A stretch of DNA of 64,000 bases from Tetranychus cinnabarinus (GCA_022266195.1 WHVY01000011.1:186001-250000); one strand, 5' to 3'; shown: positions 53,571 through 63,667, counted from the stretch's first letter. Made by a program: numbers and translations. The notes: generated from the sequence alone by a model not told the origin.

Positions 53571-55742
53571 TTACAACTGTATAAACTGTCTCTTCCCGTC
53601 TCTTCCCGTCTCTTCACTTTCCTTAATTAAACGACTTTTTAAATTCATAACTCCTGAAGAACAATCATATTCAATTTCCAGATCTATCAGCGCATCTTTG
53701 TTAAACACTTCATCTGCGAATCTAGAATGAAGAATGGCCATTCCTTGTTTCCAATTTTTGCACCATTCGATATATTGATCACAAATAATTTTTTCCACTG
53801 GACCAGTTGATAATTTTTTATCACCGAAATCGTACTCAGTCCAAAATGCTAGGCCTATATTATTGTACTCATTGGAATTCCCAATTTGCATAATTTTTCT
53901 AAAATTATATCTAGAACGTGTTGTTACCCTCTCATCTCTAAAATCAAAATCAAAAAGAGTTATTGGCTTGTCGGATAAAGCTTTGCACGGATATTCCCAT
54001 AGCGACTTTGATTCTATCGGTGAATCACACAGTTCACGGGCTTTTTCCAATAAACTATCGAAATCTGTCAAGTCAAATCCTTCTACATTTCGCAATTCAG
54101 CTTTTATTTTCCACAAATTATCAAAAGCAACAGGTAACATAACAACTCGACCTTTCGATGGATATATTTTTGTTTTAATTGTTACCATTCCTCTTTCAGC
54201 CATATCCCCGATCAGGTACCAAAAGTGAAAAGCATCCCATGGTAAAATAATTGAGTTGAAGAAAGGTTCGGCGATGATCAGATCAAACTGTATCTGCTCA
54301 ATATCACTAATGTCGTCTGCAATTACCAATCTATCCATTATCTCATTTGTACGTCCAAACTCTTCGTAGAATCTTTTATTCACCATTTGTCCTCTGTTGA
54401 TTACATAAACTTTGCCAGATTCATGTAAATCTTTTCCTAACAAAACTGGAATGAGACTAGCATCGCCCAAAAACAATATGTTCAAATCACGTTTACCGAA
54501 AATTTCGATAAAAACGGGAGGATAAATTACTGACAAAACTCTTTCGTCAGCCATCATTCTAATTCGATTGCGACTTAAATCATTGTGAATACCACAAGAA
54601 CAAAAATTTGAACTATCCGATTGCTTTCTAGAACCAACATCAAACCAAAAGCTGAATTCGTCATGGTTACAATACAATTCGAAAATTTCGTTAGAATTCA
54701 TTTTAAATGGTTCATGATAAGCTGGTAAATAGTAAATTGCTTGCATCCAATGGTCTCTCCAAGGAATCCTATTTTTAGTTCCAATTATATCTTTAGCCGG
54801 ATGGGCCCAGTAAGGTGCACAACTTAAAACATATTCAGATTCATCATCCATAAATAAATCCCACCAGAAAACAATGTTTACAAATTCAGAGTTTAGAGAA
54901 TTCTTGAGAATAAACTTAAGCGTTTTTTGTTCGTCATATTTCAATGAGTCTGATTTAGAAAAATCAAAGACAAAGGCTATCATAGGATCCGAAATAAGTT
55001 CAATATCTTTGCCCACTTCTAATTGATTCGCTTGAAGATCATGCAAATGGTTGGATCCATAACAGTTGATAATAGATGAAGGTATTTCTATGTTCAATTT
55101 TTTTCCATCAATGAAAATTCCTTTAGGAGCCAAACAATGTCCGTTGTTCAACCATGATGATTTCACTAACTGAACCCATATGCGAGCTTTGTGTGGAATA
55201 ACGAGAGGATTAAGTTTACATTGCTCAGTCAAAGCAACTTTGAACACTCTCAAGGCTCCTTCACCAATTAATTCAGTGTCAAAAATCTCGCTAACAATAA
55301 GATCTGCTCGCTCATCAGGGTCAGATGGATCAACTTCATCAGACCTCGAATTGATGACTGTGATGGTTTTTTCGAAGTTATTTCTTTTTATCACCTTTTC
55401 AGCACATTCGGCCATTGGAGAGAAACATTCAAAGGCAGTAACCGCTATTCTATTTAAGTTCGAACCAAATTCTCGACAAACCATCATGGATAAGAGTCCA
55501 GTTCCAGTTCCAATATCAATTACGCGGATCTTCTCTGTAGGTTTTTTGATCGACATCAATCTCTCAACATACTTTTTGATTGCTTTGTTGTACAATATAT
55601 TTCTTTCTTGGTCCCAGAGCATCTCACCGTAACCAGATAGCGATATCTCCTGCATGAAATCATGATCTTCTGTTAAATTAGTCAACTCTAAATTATTAGT
55701 TAAGGGATTAAATTTTTGGGTAGAAACTAGGTTGCTAGTCAT
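53571..55742 (-). CDS. PRMT7: Protein arginine N-methyltransferase 7
   Basis: An intronless minus-strand gene of 723 residues from the ATG at 55742, with an in-frame ATG at 55781 giving 13 more. The downstream start is preferred because it places the conserved region at the usual distance from the N-terminus. Two tandem methyltransferase units are present. The first has SAM motif I DIGTGTG (76-82) and the double-E loop SEIFDTELIGEGAL (E152, E161). The second, degenerate unit lies in the C-terminal half (LFLGDASLIPVLLG, IAEPFFNSIILPWDA). PRMT7 enzymes make monomethylarginine on histones, Sm proteins and other targets. A minus-strand AATAAA (TTTATT near 53549) lies just after the stop. The last codons contain a 10-bp repeat (GAAGAGACGG unit, 2.5 copies). 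Confidence 0.94.
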   Translation of the reverse strand: MTSNLVSTQKFNPLTNNLELTNLTEDHDFMQEISLSGYGEMLWDQERNILYNKAIKKYVERLMSIKKPTEKIRVIDIGTGTGLLSMMVCREFGSNLNRIAVTAFECFSPMAECAEKVIKRNNFEKTITVINSRSDEVDPSDPDERADLIVSEIFDTELIGEGALRVFKVALTEQCKLNPLVIPHKARIWVQLVKSSWLNNGHCLAPKGIFIDGKKLNIEIPSSIINCYGSNHLHDLQANQLEVGKDIELISDPMIAFVFDFSKSDSLKYDEQKTLKFILKNSLNSEFVNIVFWWDLFMDDESEYVLSCAPYWAHPAKDIIGTKNRIPWRDHWMQAIYYLPAYHEPFKMNSNEIFELYCNHDEFSFWFDVGSRKQSDSSNFCSCGIHNDLSRNRIRMMADERVLSVIYPPVFIEIFGKRDLNILFLGDASLIPVLLGKDLHESGKVYVINRGQMVNKRFYEEFGRTNEIMDRLVIADDISDIEQIQFDLIIAEPFFNSIILPWDAFHFWYLIGDMAERGMVTIKTKIYPSKGRVVMLPVAFDNLWKIKAELRNVEGFDLTDFDSLLEKARELCDSPIESKSLWEYPCKALSDKPITLFDFDFRDERVTTRSRYNFRKIMQIGNSNEYNNIGLAFWTEYDFGDKKLSTGPVEKIICDQYIEWCKNWKQGMAILHSRFADEVFNKDALIDLEIEYDCSSGVMNLKSRLIKESEETGRDGKRQFIQL

Positions 55743-56566
55743 TGAAATTAATTGAATGAATTCGAAAGCAATAAGATACAAAAAGACATAAATATAATAG
55801 AGACACGAGTTATGTCACACTGTTTTGAATCAGACTAAACTAGTTTAGTTGAGCAGTTTATAACAAACTGTTGTATAACACTGTTGGAATTACAGTTACA
55901 AACTTGGTAAAATGTAATGCATCGATTGATACCGGAACAATTACCGATATATCGACGCCAGTGAGCGCTTTTCACCATAAATTTGAATTACTAATGCTAA
56001 GTTTCTGTTAGAGACCAGTTGTTACTGGTAACCGGTTATTTGGTTAGAGGGTGAGAAAAGTAAATCAGTATGGTTACTATAACCAGTTACTTGCTGGTAA
56101 CATCAAGATGGAAATATGAAAAGAAAATTCAGAGTTTTGAATGCTTTCTAAGCATATGTATTAGATTGCGCCGATAAAAGATGAAAATTCAAATTTTTTT
56201 ATTTAGAACCATTTTTGATCTGAATTTGGTGGCAAGAAATTCGTAACCAGCAAATAACCGTTTTTTTGTAACTGGGGGTGAAAGAACCATAGTTACTGGC
56301 TATATTAACCAAACTAACGTGTAACCAACGTATCGCTAGTCTTTCTGCTGCAGTCCAGTTGTCATAGGTACATTTAAACTCAAATGAGAGACGGCGCCAT
56401 TAAAATCCGTATGACATCTGAAAACAGATGAATCCGAGTCCTTAATAAAGTTATGGGAAATGTTTATCTGATTATAGTTTAATCAAGTTCTTTTATTTAA
56501 ATAATTCGTAAATATTGATATAAATTCAACAGTTTATTTGCCAATGAACAAGCGGTTCATCATTTT
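55743..56566. promoter_or_regulatory. Divergent PRMT7/NTHL1 intergenic region
   Basis: Near PRMT7 there are ATCGAT-type motifs (CATCGATTGATA at about 55920 and CGATATATCGA at about 55945). The middle, 56021-56325, is dense in GTAAC/GTTAC motifs (annotated separately). No gene is seen. Confidence 0.5.
56021..56325. repeat. Cluster of GTAAC/GTTAC motifs with one AACCGGTT palindrome
   Basis: Nine GTAAC or GTTAC pentamers occur in both orientations at about 56021, 56028, 56073, 56086, 56097, 56243, 56268, 56292 and 56321. AACCGGTT at 56030-56037 matches the Grainyhead/CP2 consensus. The two halves are partly inverted copies, so the cluster may be a decayed foldback transposon or an enhancer. Confidence 0.5.
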
Positions 56567-57520
56567 ATGTGGAATTTTTTAAATACCAAAACGTTAGCTG
56601 TTATGTCACTAAATACTATTAAAAGTCGTCTTCGAGGTGCAGTGCCAAACGATAATACCTCTGTTGACATTAAACCAGTGGTAAAACGAACTCGCAGAGC
56701 TCATCTAACTATTGAAGATGAAAAAGTGATTAAAGTAGAAGTGAACGTTGAACCTAACAAAAGAATCAAGGAAGAAATTCAAAAGATATCAACAGAGGAA
56801 ATTAATAAATCTGAATCATGGACTCCTGCCAATTTCAATACAATTTATGATAATATAAAAACTATGAGAACCTGGGTTGAAGCTCCAGTCGACACGATGG
56901 AAGGTAATACAGCAGAGAAACCGAAAGGACCAAATGACAGATTCCTTGTTTTATTTAGTCTCATGATATCTTCTCGCACTAAAGATACTTTGAACATTTC
57001 CAAAATGAAAGAATTAAAAGCGAAGGGTTTGAGCTTGCAATATGTTCTAAACAAATCAGTAGACGAACTAGCACAAGAAATCAAACCTGTCAATTATTAC
57101 AATAACAAAGCTAAATTTATCAAAAAAACTGCTGAAATATTAGCTGAGAAATTTAATGGTGATATACCTAAAACTATTGAAGAGTTGAAATCATTACCTG
57201 GAGTTGGACCCAAAATGAGTTACCTTTGCTTGCAATCTGCTTGGAATATTACAGCAGGAATTGGTGTTGATACTCATGTCCATAGACTATCCAATCTATT
57301 CAAGTGGGTTCGTAAACCAACCAAAGATCCAGAAGATACTAGGAAGGATTTGCAATCTTGGTTGCCCATTGAATTATGGGATGAATTAAATCACCATTTG
57401 GTCGGTTTCGGTCAAACTATCTGCTCGCCCTACAAACCAAGATGCGAAGAATGTCTCAACAACAAAATATGTCCTGGAGCTTTCAAATACAGAACTAAAA
57501 AGTCGAAAGAATCTCCATGA
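56567..57520 (+). CDS. NTHL1: Endonuclease III homologue, bifunctional DNA glycosylase/AP lyase
   Basis: An intronless gene for 317 residues. A basic N-terminal extension (about 100 residues) may carry nuclear or mitochondrial targeting. The helix-hairpin-helix LPGVGPKM has the catalytic lysine at about residue 216, and the catalytic aspartate is at about 235 in GVDTHVHRL. A [4Fe-4S] cluster loop (C-x6-C-x2-C-x5-C: CSPYKPRCEECLNNKIC) ends the domain. The enzyme removes oxidised pyrimidines in base-excision repair. The usually invariant glutamine of the SSQTKD helix is arginine here (SSRTKD, codon 56975-56977), which is unusual because that residue inserts into the DNA gap in bacterial Nth. 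A polyadenylation signal is at 57782-57787. Confidence 0.94.
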   Translation: MWNFLNTKTLAVMSLNTIKSRLRGAVPNDNTSVDIKPVVKRTRRAHLTIEDEKVIKVEVNVEPNKRIKEEIQKISTEEINKSESWTPANFNTIYDNIKTMRTWVEAPVDTMEGNTAEKPKGPNDRFLVLFSLMISSRTKDTLNISKMKELKAKGLSLQYVLNKSVDELAQEIKPVNYYNNKAKFIKKTAEILAEKFNGDIPKTIEELKSLPGVGPKMSYLCLQSAWNITAGIGVDTHVHRLSNLFKWVRKPTKDPEDTRKDLQSWLPIELWDELNHHLVGFGQTICSPYKPRCEECLNNKICPGAFKYRTKKSKESP

Positions 57521-58663
57521 ACAGTACACATCCATTTTTCATTCTCATCTTTTCCCGATAATGTTGAAGATATTTTGGATTTTATCTTTTTTAAATATTT
57601 TTTTAATTTGTTTCCATTACATTTAATTTGCATTCAGTGAAACCAATTTCATATTGAAAAAACTTTTCATAAACTCAACAAATCTTCTGTTTCTTTTCTA
57701 ATTAGCTGTTCTTAAATATTATAAACTATGATAATATTGTTTCTTCAAATTTGAAACGCATGTATCATTCATCTGTGAAGAAATAAAAGTTAAATATTAA
57801 TATTACATTTTGAATTGTTGGTTTACTCGTTTTTCAATTTGTTCACTCTAATTTAATATTACACCATTTGTACAATCAAACAGTAAAGGTTTTAATTACA
57901 CCAGGAATAGCAATGTAGAAGTAGACAATTGCAAGAGAATGTGTTATTTATGAATCGAATACCCTCGATTTGAGATTTTCAAAGGTACTCAATCATTAAT
58001 TACAAAAAGTTAATTGGCGTTGAAAAAGTCATAATATAAAATGATAATTCAAGCTGAAATAAAAAATTAAGGAAACTTTGATGAACTATAATGAAATTTG
58101 CAAGTGGAGAAGGGGAAAATCTATGTCCGTCCATGCCGTCGAATAATTTCATTATGAGACTGGAATTTTTCAAATAAGATCTTCTTTAATCTATTCTCAT
58201 TAAGAAATCATTCCATTGACAAAATTCTGATATAGCTTAATAATTCACTTAGATTGCATCATTCTATTCATGAAAAAGGGACAAACTCCTCAGAGTCTGA
58301 GAAGAATCAAGAACAAGAGAGAATATCAATAAAAAGAAAAAAATTCACGAACCAAAGTAATAGTTGCACTTATTTACTTGATCAAGTTTCATGTAAATTG
58401 GGATCAATTTTCATCAGAAAGTCACCTTTACAAGTTAACCAGAAAATTAAACCAAAACTTGTAAGTATATTAAATTGGTTTGAAGGATAGTCATAACAAC
58501 CATAAACCTTGATAACCAACAAATCCTTTATAATATTAAATAATTCTAGACCAGTTGAATCTAATTTATTGTTGTGTTTTATAGCTTCTATTCAAGTTCA
58601 CTTCTTCTATTCAAAATCTGTACTCCTTTTATATCACCGGCTAAGATTATCAAACAGATAATC
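57521..58663. other. NTHL1 3' flank and 5' region of the sorbitol-dehydrogenase-like gene
   Basis: Contains the NTHL1 AATAAA at 57782-57787. A segment at 58253-58460 is open and bounded by a CTTAG acceptor and GTAAGT donor, and a TTTATAG acceptor follows at 58584. Splicing 58460 to 58585 would give a non-coding leader for the next gene, because the joined frame stops before its ATG. Confidence 0.45.
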
Positions 58664-60501
58664 ATGTCCCCCAAAAAATCGAAAGCCGGTGGCGATGCAA
58701 ACAAAGCAATTATACTTCATAAAGCAAAGGATCTTCGATTGGAAAACACTTCGATGCCAAGTCCTCCTGGTCCTGATGGTAAGCTATTCTTTTAACTGAA
58801 TACAACATTGAGTTTAGAAAGCAAGTTCAACTGACTCGATGCTATGGGTTAATTTGAGTTTATCGCTAATTTCACCCGACTTTGTCTCTTTTATCCATTA
58901 TTTAATTTATCAGAGGTCCAGTTACGAGGTGAATATTGTGGTATTTGCGGTACTGATGTTCATCTTTGGCAAGAAGCAAAGCTGGGCATTTTTGAGGTAC
59001 AAAAACCTCTCATCTTGGGTCATGAAGCTTCAGCTACGGTAATTGCTGTTGGTCAAAATGTTACTAATCTCACCGTCGGTGATCCAGTTGTAATTGAGAA
59101 TGCAGTTCCTTGTTGTCGGTGTAAATTTTGCCTCCAAGGTACTTACAACTATTGTGAAGCTTGCACAGTTCAAGCTAAAGGATTACCACCGGCGGATGGA
59201 TTGATTCAACAATATTATAACCATCCAGCTGCTTTTACACACAAGTAAGTTTTTAATTGTAATTCTGAATATTTTAAGTTACCTCAAATTGCCAAAACTG
59301 TATCTTTTTTACGCCTCCAAAACCGTAAGATCTGGAATAACGATTGATTGTTGTTATTAATGTAAAAAAACTTTTAGTAATGGTCGATAATTATAAAGCT
59401 AAATTTAGGTCTATGTTAGTACAAAATATCTATTCAAATTTACTCAACCTTTTTGTTATCATTGGGTCTTAATAATATGTTACAGGTAAATTGGGAAATA
59501 GCAATCTATTTAATGGAAACATAATAAGTAACAGTAGTCAAATCGACTCTTGCTTTCGCAAAACCCTCTAACGATATTGAGAAATTTTCAGTGTATCCAA
59601 TCGATTGTTATTGAGCTTATTGATATTATAATTTTTTTGTCGACTTGAACAGTAATTCAAGCTTAAATGAGTAGAAATAGTTTCAGATATTTAGTTTTGT
59701 CTCGTAATGATCTTAATTTCGATTTGGGTTATCCTCAGAATTCCTCCAACTTTGCGTCTTGATGTTGCTGCTTTAGCTGAACCATTGGCTGTCTCGGTTC
59801 ACGCTTGCAATCGAGCAAAGGTTACATTTGGACAGAAGATATTAGTTTGTGGTGCTGGAACTATGGGTTTATTAACATTCTTGACAGCAAAAGCCTACGG
59901 AGCCTCAAGAATTGCGATCTTAGGTATCTTTTGATTATATCATTTGAAATTTCAATAAACCCAACACATTCTGTTTGAACCTTTTGTTTTCCATCAAGAT
60001 ATAATGCAAAGTAAATTGGATAAAGCAATTGAACTTGGTGTTGATGGGGTTATTTTGAGCCGTAAAGGAATGACAGCGAAAGATCTATCGGATATGGCCA
60101 TTACCTCTCTTGGTGGACATCCTGATATAACCATGGAGTGCACTGGTTCAGAAATTTGTGTCAACACCGCAGTTGAGGCTACTCAGTGTGGTGGTAAAAT
60201 TATCTTGATAGGATTGAATCCTAATAAATTGTCTCTCTCTATGAGCAAAGCATCGCTTAAAGAGCTTGATCTTCTTGGTGTCTGTCGATACAGAAACAGG
60301 TAGGAAATAACGTTAATTAGTTCTAATGAATTCTAATGATTTTTTATTTCTTACAGTTACCCGCAAGCTGTCGAGTTGTTGAGCAGTCGGCCTGAGTTTG
60401 AGAAGTTCATCACGCACACTTTTCAGCTTGACCAAGCTATGGATGCATTTGAATCAATGCAAAAAGGCGAAGGTTTAAAAATTGTAATCAAATGCAACTA
60501 A
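58664..60501 (+). CDS. SORD: Sorbitol (polyol) dehydrogenase-like zinc enzyme
   Basis: Five exons (58664-58778, 58914-59244, 59739-59923, 59999-60299, 60357-60501) join in phase to 358 residues, the size of sorbitol dehydrogenase. It is a medium-chain dehydrogenase: catalytic-zinc residues C50 (CGICGTD) and H75-E76 (GHEAS), then the NAD-binding Rossmann motif CGAGTMG, and the conserved MECTG segment. C105, C108, C111 and C119 have exactly the spacing of the structural zinc lobe, which vertebrate sorbitol dehydrogenases have lost but some insect ketose reductases keep. The expected reaction is NAD-dependent oxidation of sorbitol or related polyols to ketoses; a related polyol specificity cannot be excluded. 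The second intron is the largest (494 bp). Confidence 0.9.
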
Positions 60502-61199
60502 CCAAGTTCAATCGATATCCTCTTTAATATCAATTATTCACTAATAACATTTTGATTTAAACACTTTTAACTTAAATTGAATGAAAAATTGCGATTAAAG
60601 TTTCACTCATTGATTAATCATTACTTAAAAAATCAATATAATGGTGAATCTATTAAAAATTAAATTTTCAACATTATACTTTGACTGCGTTCAACAATTA
60701 ACCGTATTTTTGTTCTGTATAAATCTTTTGCATGTTTAATTCATTTTCAAATCTACTATTTACATGCCATTATCTTATTAGATTTCAAATTTAAATTTAA
60801 TTCTTGATCCTTCTGACTCTCAGTCAACCAATGTAACATTCTACGCGTTCTTTGATATTGAGTAAACCAGGAAAATAATAATTTTGTTGCATCGGACCTT
60901 TTACCAGAGCATATATCTAGTTTGCTTACTTAACTTTACCTTTTTTCACTTTTCGTGAGTAACCGTTGGAAGGCAAATTCCCTTATTCCCGTAGTTGAGT
61001 GAGAAATAAAATGAAGCTGAAAATGTGTTTGGTTTATTTAATTTCACACATATTATTTGCATTGAAGACTCATGCACCGACTTGAACCGACTTGAACATA
61101 TTCCGTATTCAGTATAAATAAATTGAAGGACCAATGTAATTTTCTATTTGAAACAATTGGTTTCGCTTTTATTTGTATATATAACCTTAAATTGATAGC
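60502..61199. other. Intergenic: SORD 3' flank and RPL27 3' flank
   Basis: Holds the truncated MRPL22 copy (60727-60913). No other feature was recognised. Confidence 0.5.
60727..60913 (-). pseudogene. Truncated duplicate of the MRPL22 3' end
   Basis: This segment aligns by eye, with few gaps and many substitutions, to 51941-52130, which covers the 3' UTR and about the last 40 codons of MRPL22. Shared blocks include TTTGCATGTTTAATT, AAATCTACTATTTA and GGAAAATAATAATTTT (GGGAAATAATAATTTT in the gene), ending at CCAGAGCATA. Frame-changing differences make it non-coding. Because 3' flank and coding sequence are copied together in the same orientation, it arose by DNA duplication rather than retroposition. 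Confidence 0.82.
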
Positions 61200-61687
61200 T
61201 CAGAATTGTAATTTCTTGAAAAACCATCGATATTTTCCTTCTTTATAACTGCTCTCAAATGAGGCCTTAATGTCTCTCAATGCCTTTTTCCTCTTGAGTG
61301 GGTCTTTAGTAACATCTTTGCCAAGAACACCTTTATTCAAAGGAATATCTATAGCGTATCTGGTTGGCATCAGATGAACGTAATTGTAGGTCTTAATGAA
61401 AGGCTTGATCTTATTACGCTTGACACGCTTCGTCTTTGACATACGATTTTTGATCGGTCTAGGATATCTATCAATACCAGCAACAACTGCATTACTGTAG
61501 GCTCTATCTGATGTACCTTCGTCGTGATTCTAATAATTGAAAATGAACCAAGAAAATAACAATTAGTGAACAGAATAAGGATCAATCTTGAACAAAGTAG
61601 ACTTACCTTAAGAATCATTGCTTTTCTGCCAGCATAACGTCCACTCAGTATGAGCACAACTTTGTTAGGTTTCATAATTTTACCCAT
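61200..61687 (-). CDS. RPL27: Cytosolic ribosomal protein eL27 (60S)
   Basis: Two minus-strand exons (61687-61607 and 61529-61200) join in phase 0 to 136 residues, exactly the usual eL27 length. The N-terminal KOW motif region (MGKIMKPNKVVLILSGRYAG) and the conserved GIDRYPRPI, LMPTRYAID and KYRWFFKKLQF segments identify it. The ATG at 61687 is chosen because it gives the invariant MGK start. The intron interrupts just after the KOW strand (MILK/NHDEG). A 305-bp MITE starts 270 bp upstream of the ATG. Confidence 0.97.
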
Positions 61688-61956
61688 TTTCACTAGTTAA
61701 TATTAATTGATTAACAAAAAATAAATAATTAATCTAACCGAAGAAATTAACTTAAAGAAACACAACAATTAAGTATGTTGCTTAACTTCACTAAAAGTCG
61801 GCCCTGCAAAATAAAAGACAACAACGCCACTACATTCCGTTTCCGGGGAGCATTGTTTCCAAGGAAACAAAGAAGCTCCCTTGAAATGATCATTTTACCG
61901 CCATATTTGAATGTTAACTAACAACATAAGTTTATTGAGAAAAACATGAAAGTCTA
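61688..61956. promoter_or_regulatory. RPL27 upstream region with a perfect inverted repeat
   Basis: A GC-richer stretch contains the perfect inverted repeat TTGTTTCCAAGGAAACAA (61853-61870) nested in a GGGAGC...GCTCCC stem (61846-61880), close to TTCCGTTTCCGG. It lies about 160-190 bp from the start codon and resembles palindromic TTCC-GGAA factor sites. Function is inferred only from position and symmetry. Confidence 0.45.
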
Positions 61957-62261
61957 CAGTGATCACTCAGAAAATGCACCACTGTGGAAATAGCTTATTC
62001 TCACTATTTATCGAGTAGTCAATTTCATGATTTTCAATCTCACTTAATAAAACTAGTTTTATTCAGATTTTTATTTTAAATTGATTCCTGGAGTTTTTTG
62101 ATTAAAATTTCACGAACAAAAGTTGAATTAAGCTAATTAAGAACGAGATAAATTGAAATTAAATTTGACAAAATCGAAATTAATCTTAACCCCTCCTCAG
62201 AAGGGACCATTGAAAAATTTATGTGCACTTTCTGAGTGGTGCATTTTCTGAGTGATCACTG
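61957..62261. mobile_element. Tc1/mariner-type MITE flanked by TA
   Basis: Terminal inverted repeats of 27 bp, starting CAGTGATCACTCAGAAAATG, occupy 61957-61983 and 62235-62261. Each end is bordered by TA, the target duplication of Tc1/mariner elements. The 305-bp interior has no ORF. Minus-strand AATAAA signals inside it (for example TTTATT at 62058-62063 on the plus strand) lie a few hundred bases downstream of the gustatory-receptor stop and may serve as its polyadenylation site. Confidence 0.9.
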
Positions 62262-62339
62262 TATAATTAGAGACGCAGTTACACAATTATTCAAGGATTG
62301 AAAACAAATAGAGTAAGAAAACACAATTAGGTGCTCAAT

Positions 62340-63667
62340 TTAACTTTTCTTGGAATAAGGAACAAATGATGGAATAGCAATTATAAGTGTTGCTGAAATG
62401 GTTACTAAAGATGAAATGAAGTTCGGAGTCATCACAAATAAATTACCGAATGTAAAGCCAACATCTTGACGACCAACTCGATACATGAACAACATTACCT
62501 AATTTATCGAAATTTAAATACATAAATATTATTAATGACCGTTTGTCTAGAATTTGAAATAATTATTTTAAACAGCAGACGATTGTTCAAAAGTGACTTG
62601 ATAACAGTACTTACCTCATAGAGTGAAGATATTTTGTCTGTTTTGAATGTTAAAGGATACAAATCTTCTTGGACTCGCTGAGCTAGGGAATGTGTTTTGG
62701 TTAACAGGTAAGTTACTACAGAAATATCAATAAGGTGATTTAGATGGAAAAAAGAAGCAATGAAAACGTATTTGATTGTACGAGGAATAAAGTAGGTAAA
62801 ATAGACTCGAGTTATCAATATGATCGTGTAGCTTGAGTATATAGCAAAGATGTATAGCTTGGAATAGTTATTTGCCGAAATGATTAAATCGCAGGTTAAT
62901 GTGTACTTTTCACGATAATAGCGTAAAATGGATCGATTAATTGTATTATTGTTAAACTGTCCCAAGTTGGTTCTTATAAAGCGTAGAGCAGAGTAAACCA
63001 AGAAGCATGTATCAACGAGAACCAAATCTTGAGACAGAAGTATAATCTCAGCAAACATGATACCTCCATAACTAACCATTCCGGCCAATATCGTCTTAAT
63101 CGGGTCAGTTTGAAAGTTGAAGATATAACCAAACAAAGATTGCTTCGAGTAAAACAACTGGATCAATTCGTGTATGCCAATTATCACATAAACAATGTAA
63201 ATTACGATATGAAATTTTTTTCTGTTATGATTGAAATACTCGTAACATTGTTTATATTTGCCAAAGCTCAGGGATTTCCAAATTGTAATCAATTCATTGA
63301 CATGAGTTGGACGAACTAGAAACAGATAGACCAATACCAACGAATACAAACCATTGACCAGTTTAATCAGATAAACAATCAATTCACCAGTAATGATTGA
63401 TGGATCAGTGATGAAGTTGTAAACCAGATCCAACAAATTAAGGGTTAGAAAAGCAGACAAAATGAAACCAATTTTGGGCTGCTTCAGATAAAAGGATAAA
63501 ATTGGTTGATCAGTGATTGAATTTATACCGAAATATGGATAATCCAATTGGCTATCGATTTGATTGGAATTGATTTTATTCTTAAATTTACTAATCGCTG
63601 GTAAGAATAAGCGACTTGGTGGAGCACTCAATTCATCAAAAGATTGAAACGCTTCAATGAGATCCAT
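62340..63667 (-). CDS. Gustatory-receptor-family seven-transmembrane chemoreceptor
   Basis: Two minus-strand exons (63667-62615 and 62498-62340) join in phase 0 to 403 residues, a normal size for arthropod gustatory receptors. The first exon encodes a soluble N-terminus and six hydrophobic helices. Just past the donor the unspliced frame would run on to a stop near 62504. The second exon encodes the seventh helix (VGFTFGNLFVMTPNFISSL) and a short tail, the most conserved part of the family. Members are ligand-gated cation channels in sensory neurons. The ligand cannot be predicted. The single phase-0 intron before the last helix is typical of the family. The gene appears intact. Its assignment rests on topology, length and the C-terminal exon rather than on a strong signature motif. 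Confidence 0.82.

Noticed and set aside
58574..58663. N-terminal extension of the sorbitol-dehydrogenase-like protein
   Set aside because: Adds a hydrophobic leader not found in this cytosolic family and overlaps a probable 5' UTR splice acceptor at 58584. The ATG at 58664 fits the family length.
62504..62614. Read-through C-terminus of the gustatory receptor to the stop near 62504
   Set aside because: It ignores a consensus donor after the SSLYE codons. The spliced second exon encodes the conserved last helix expected of the family.
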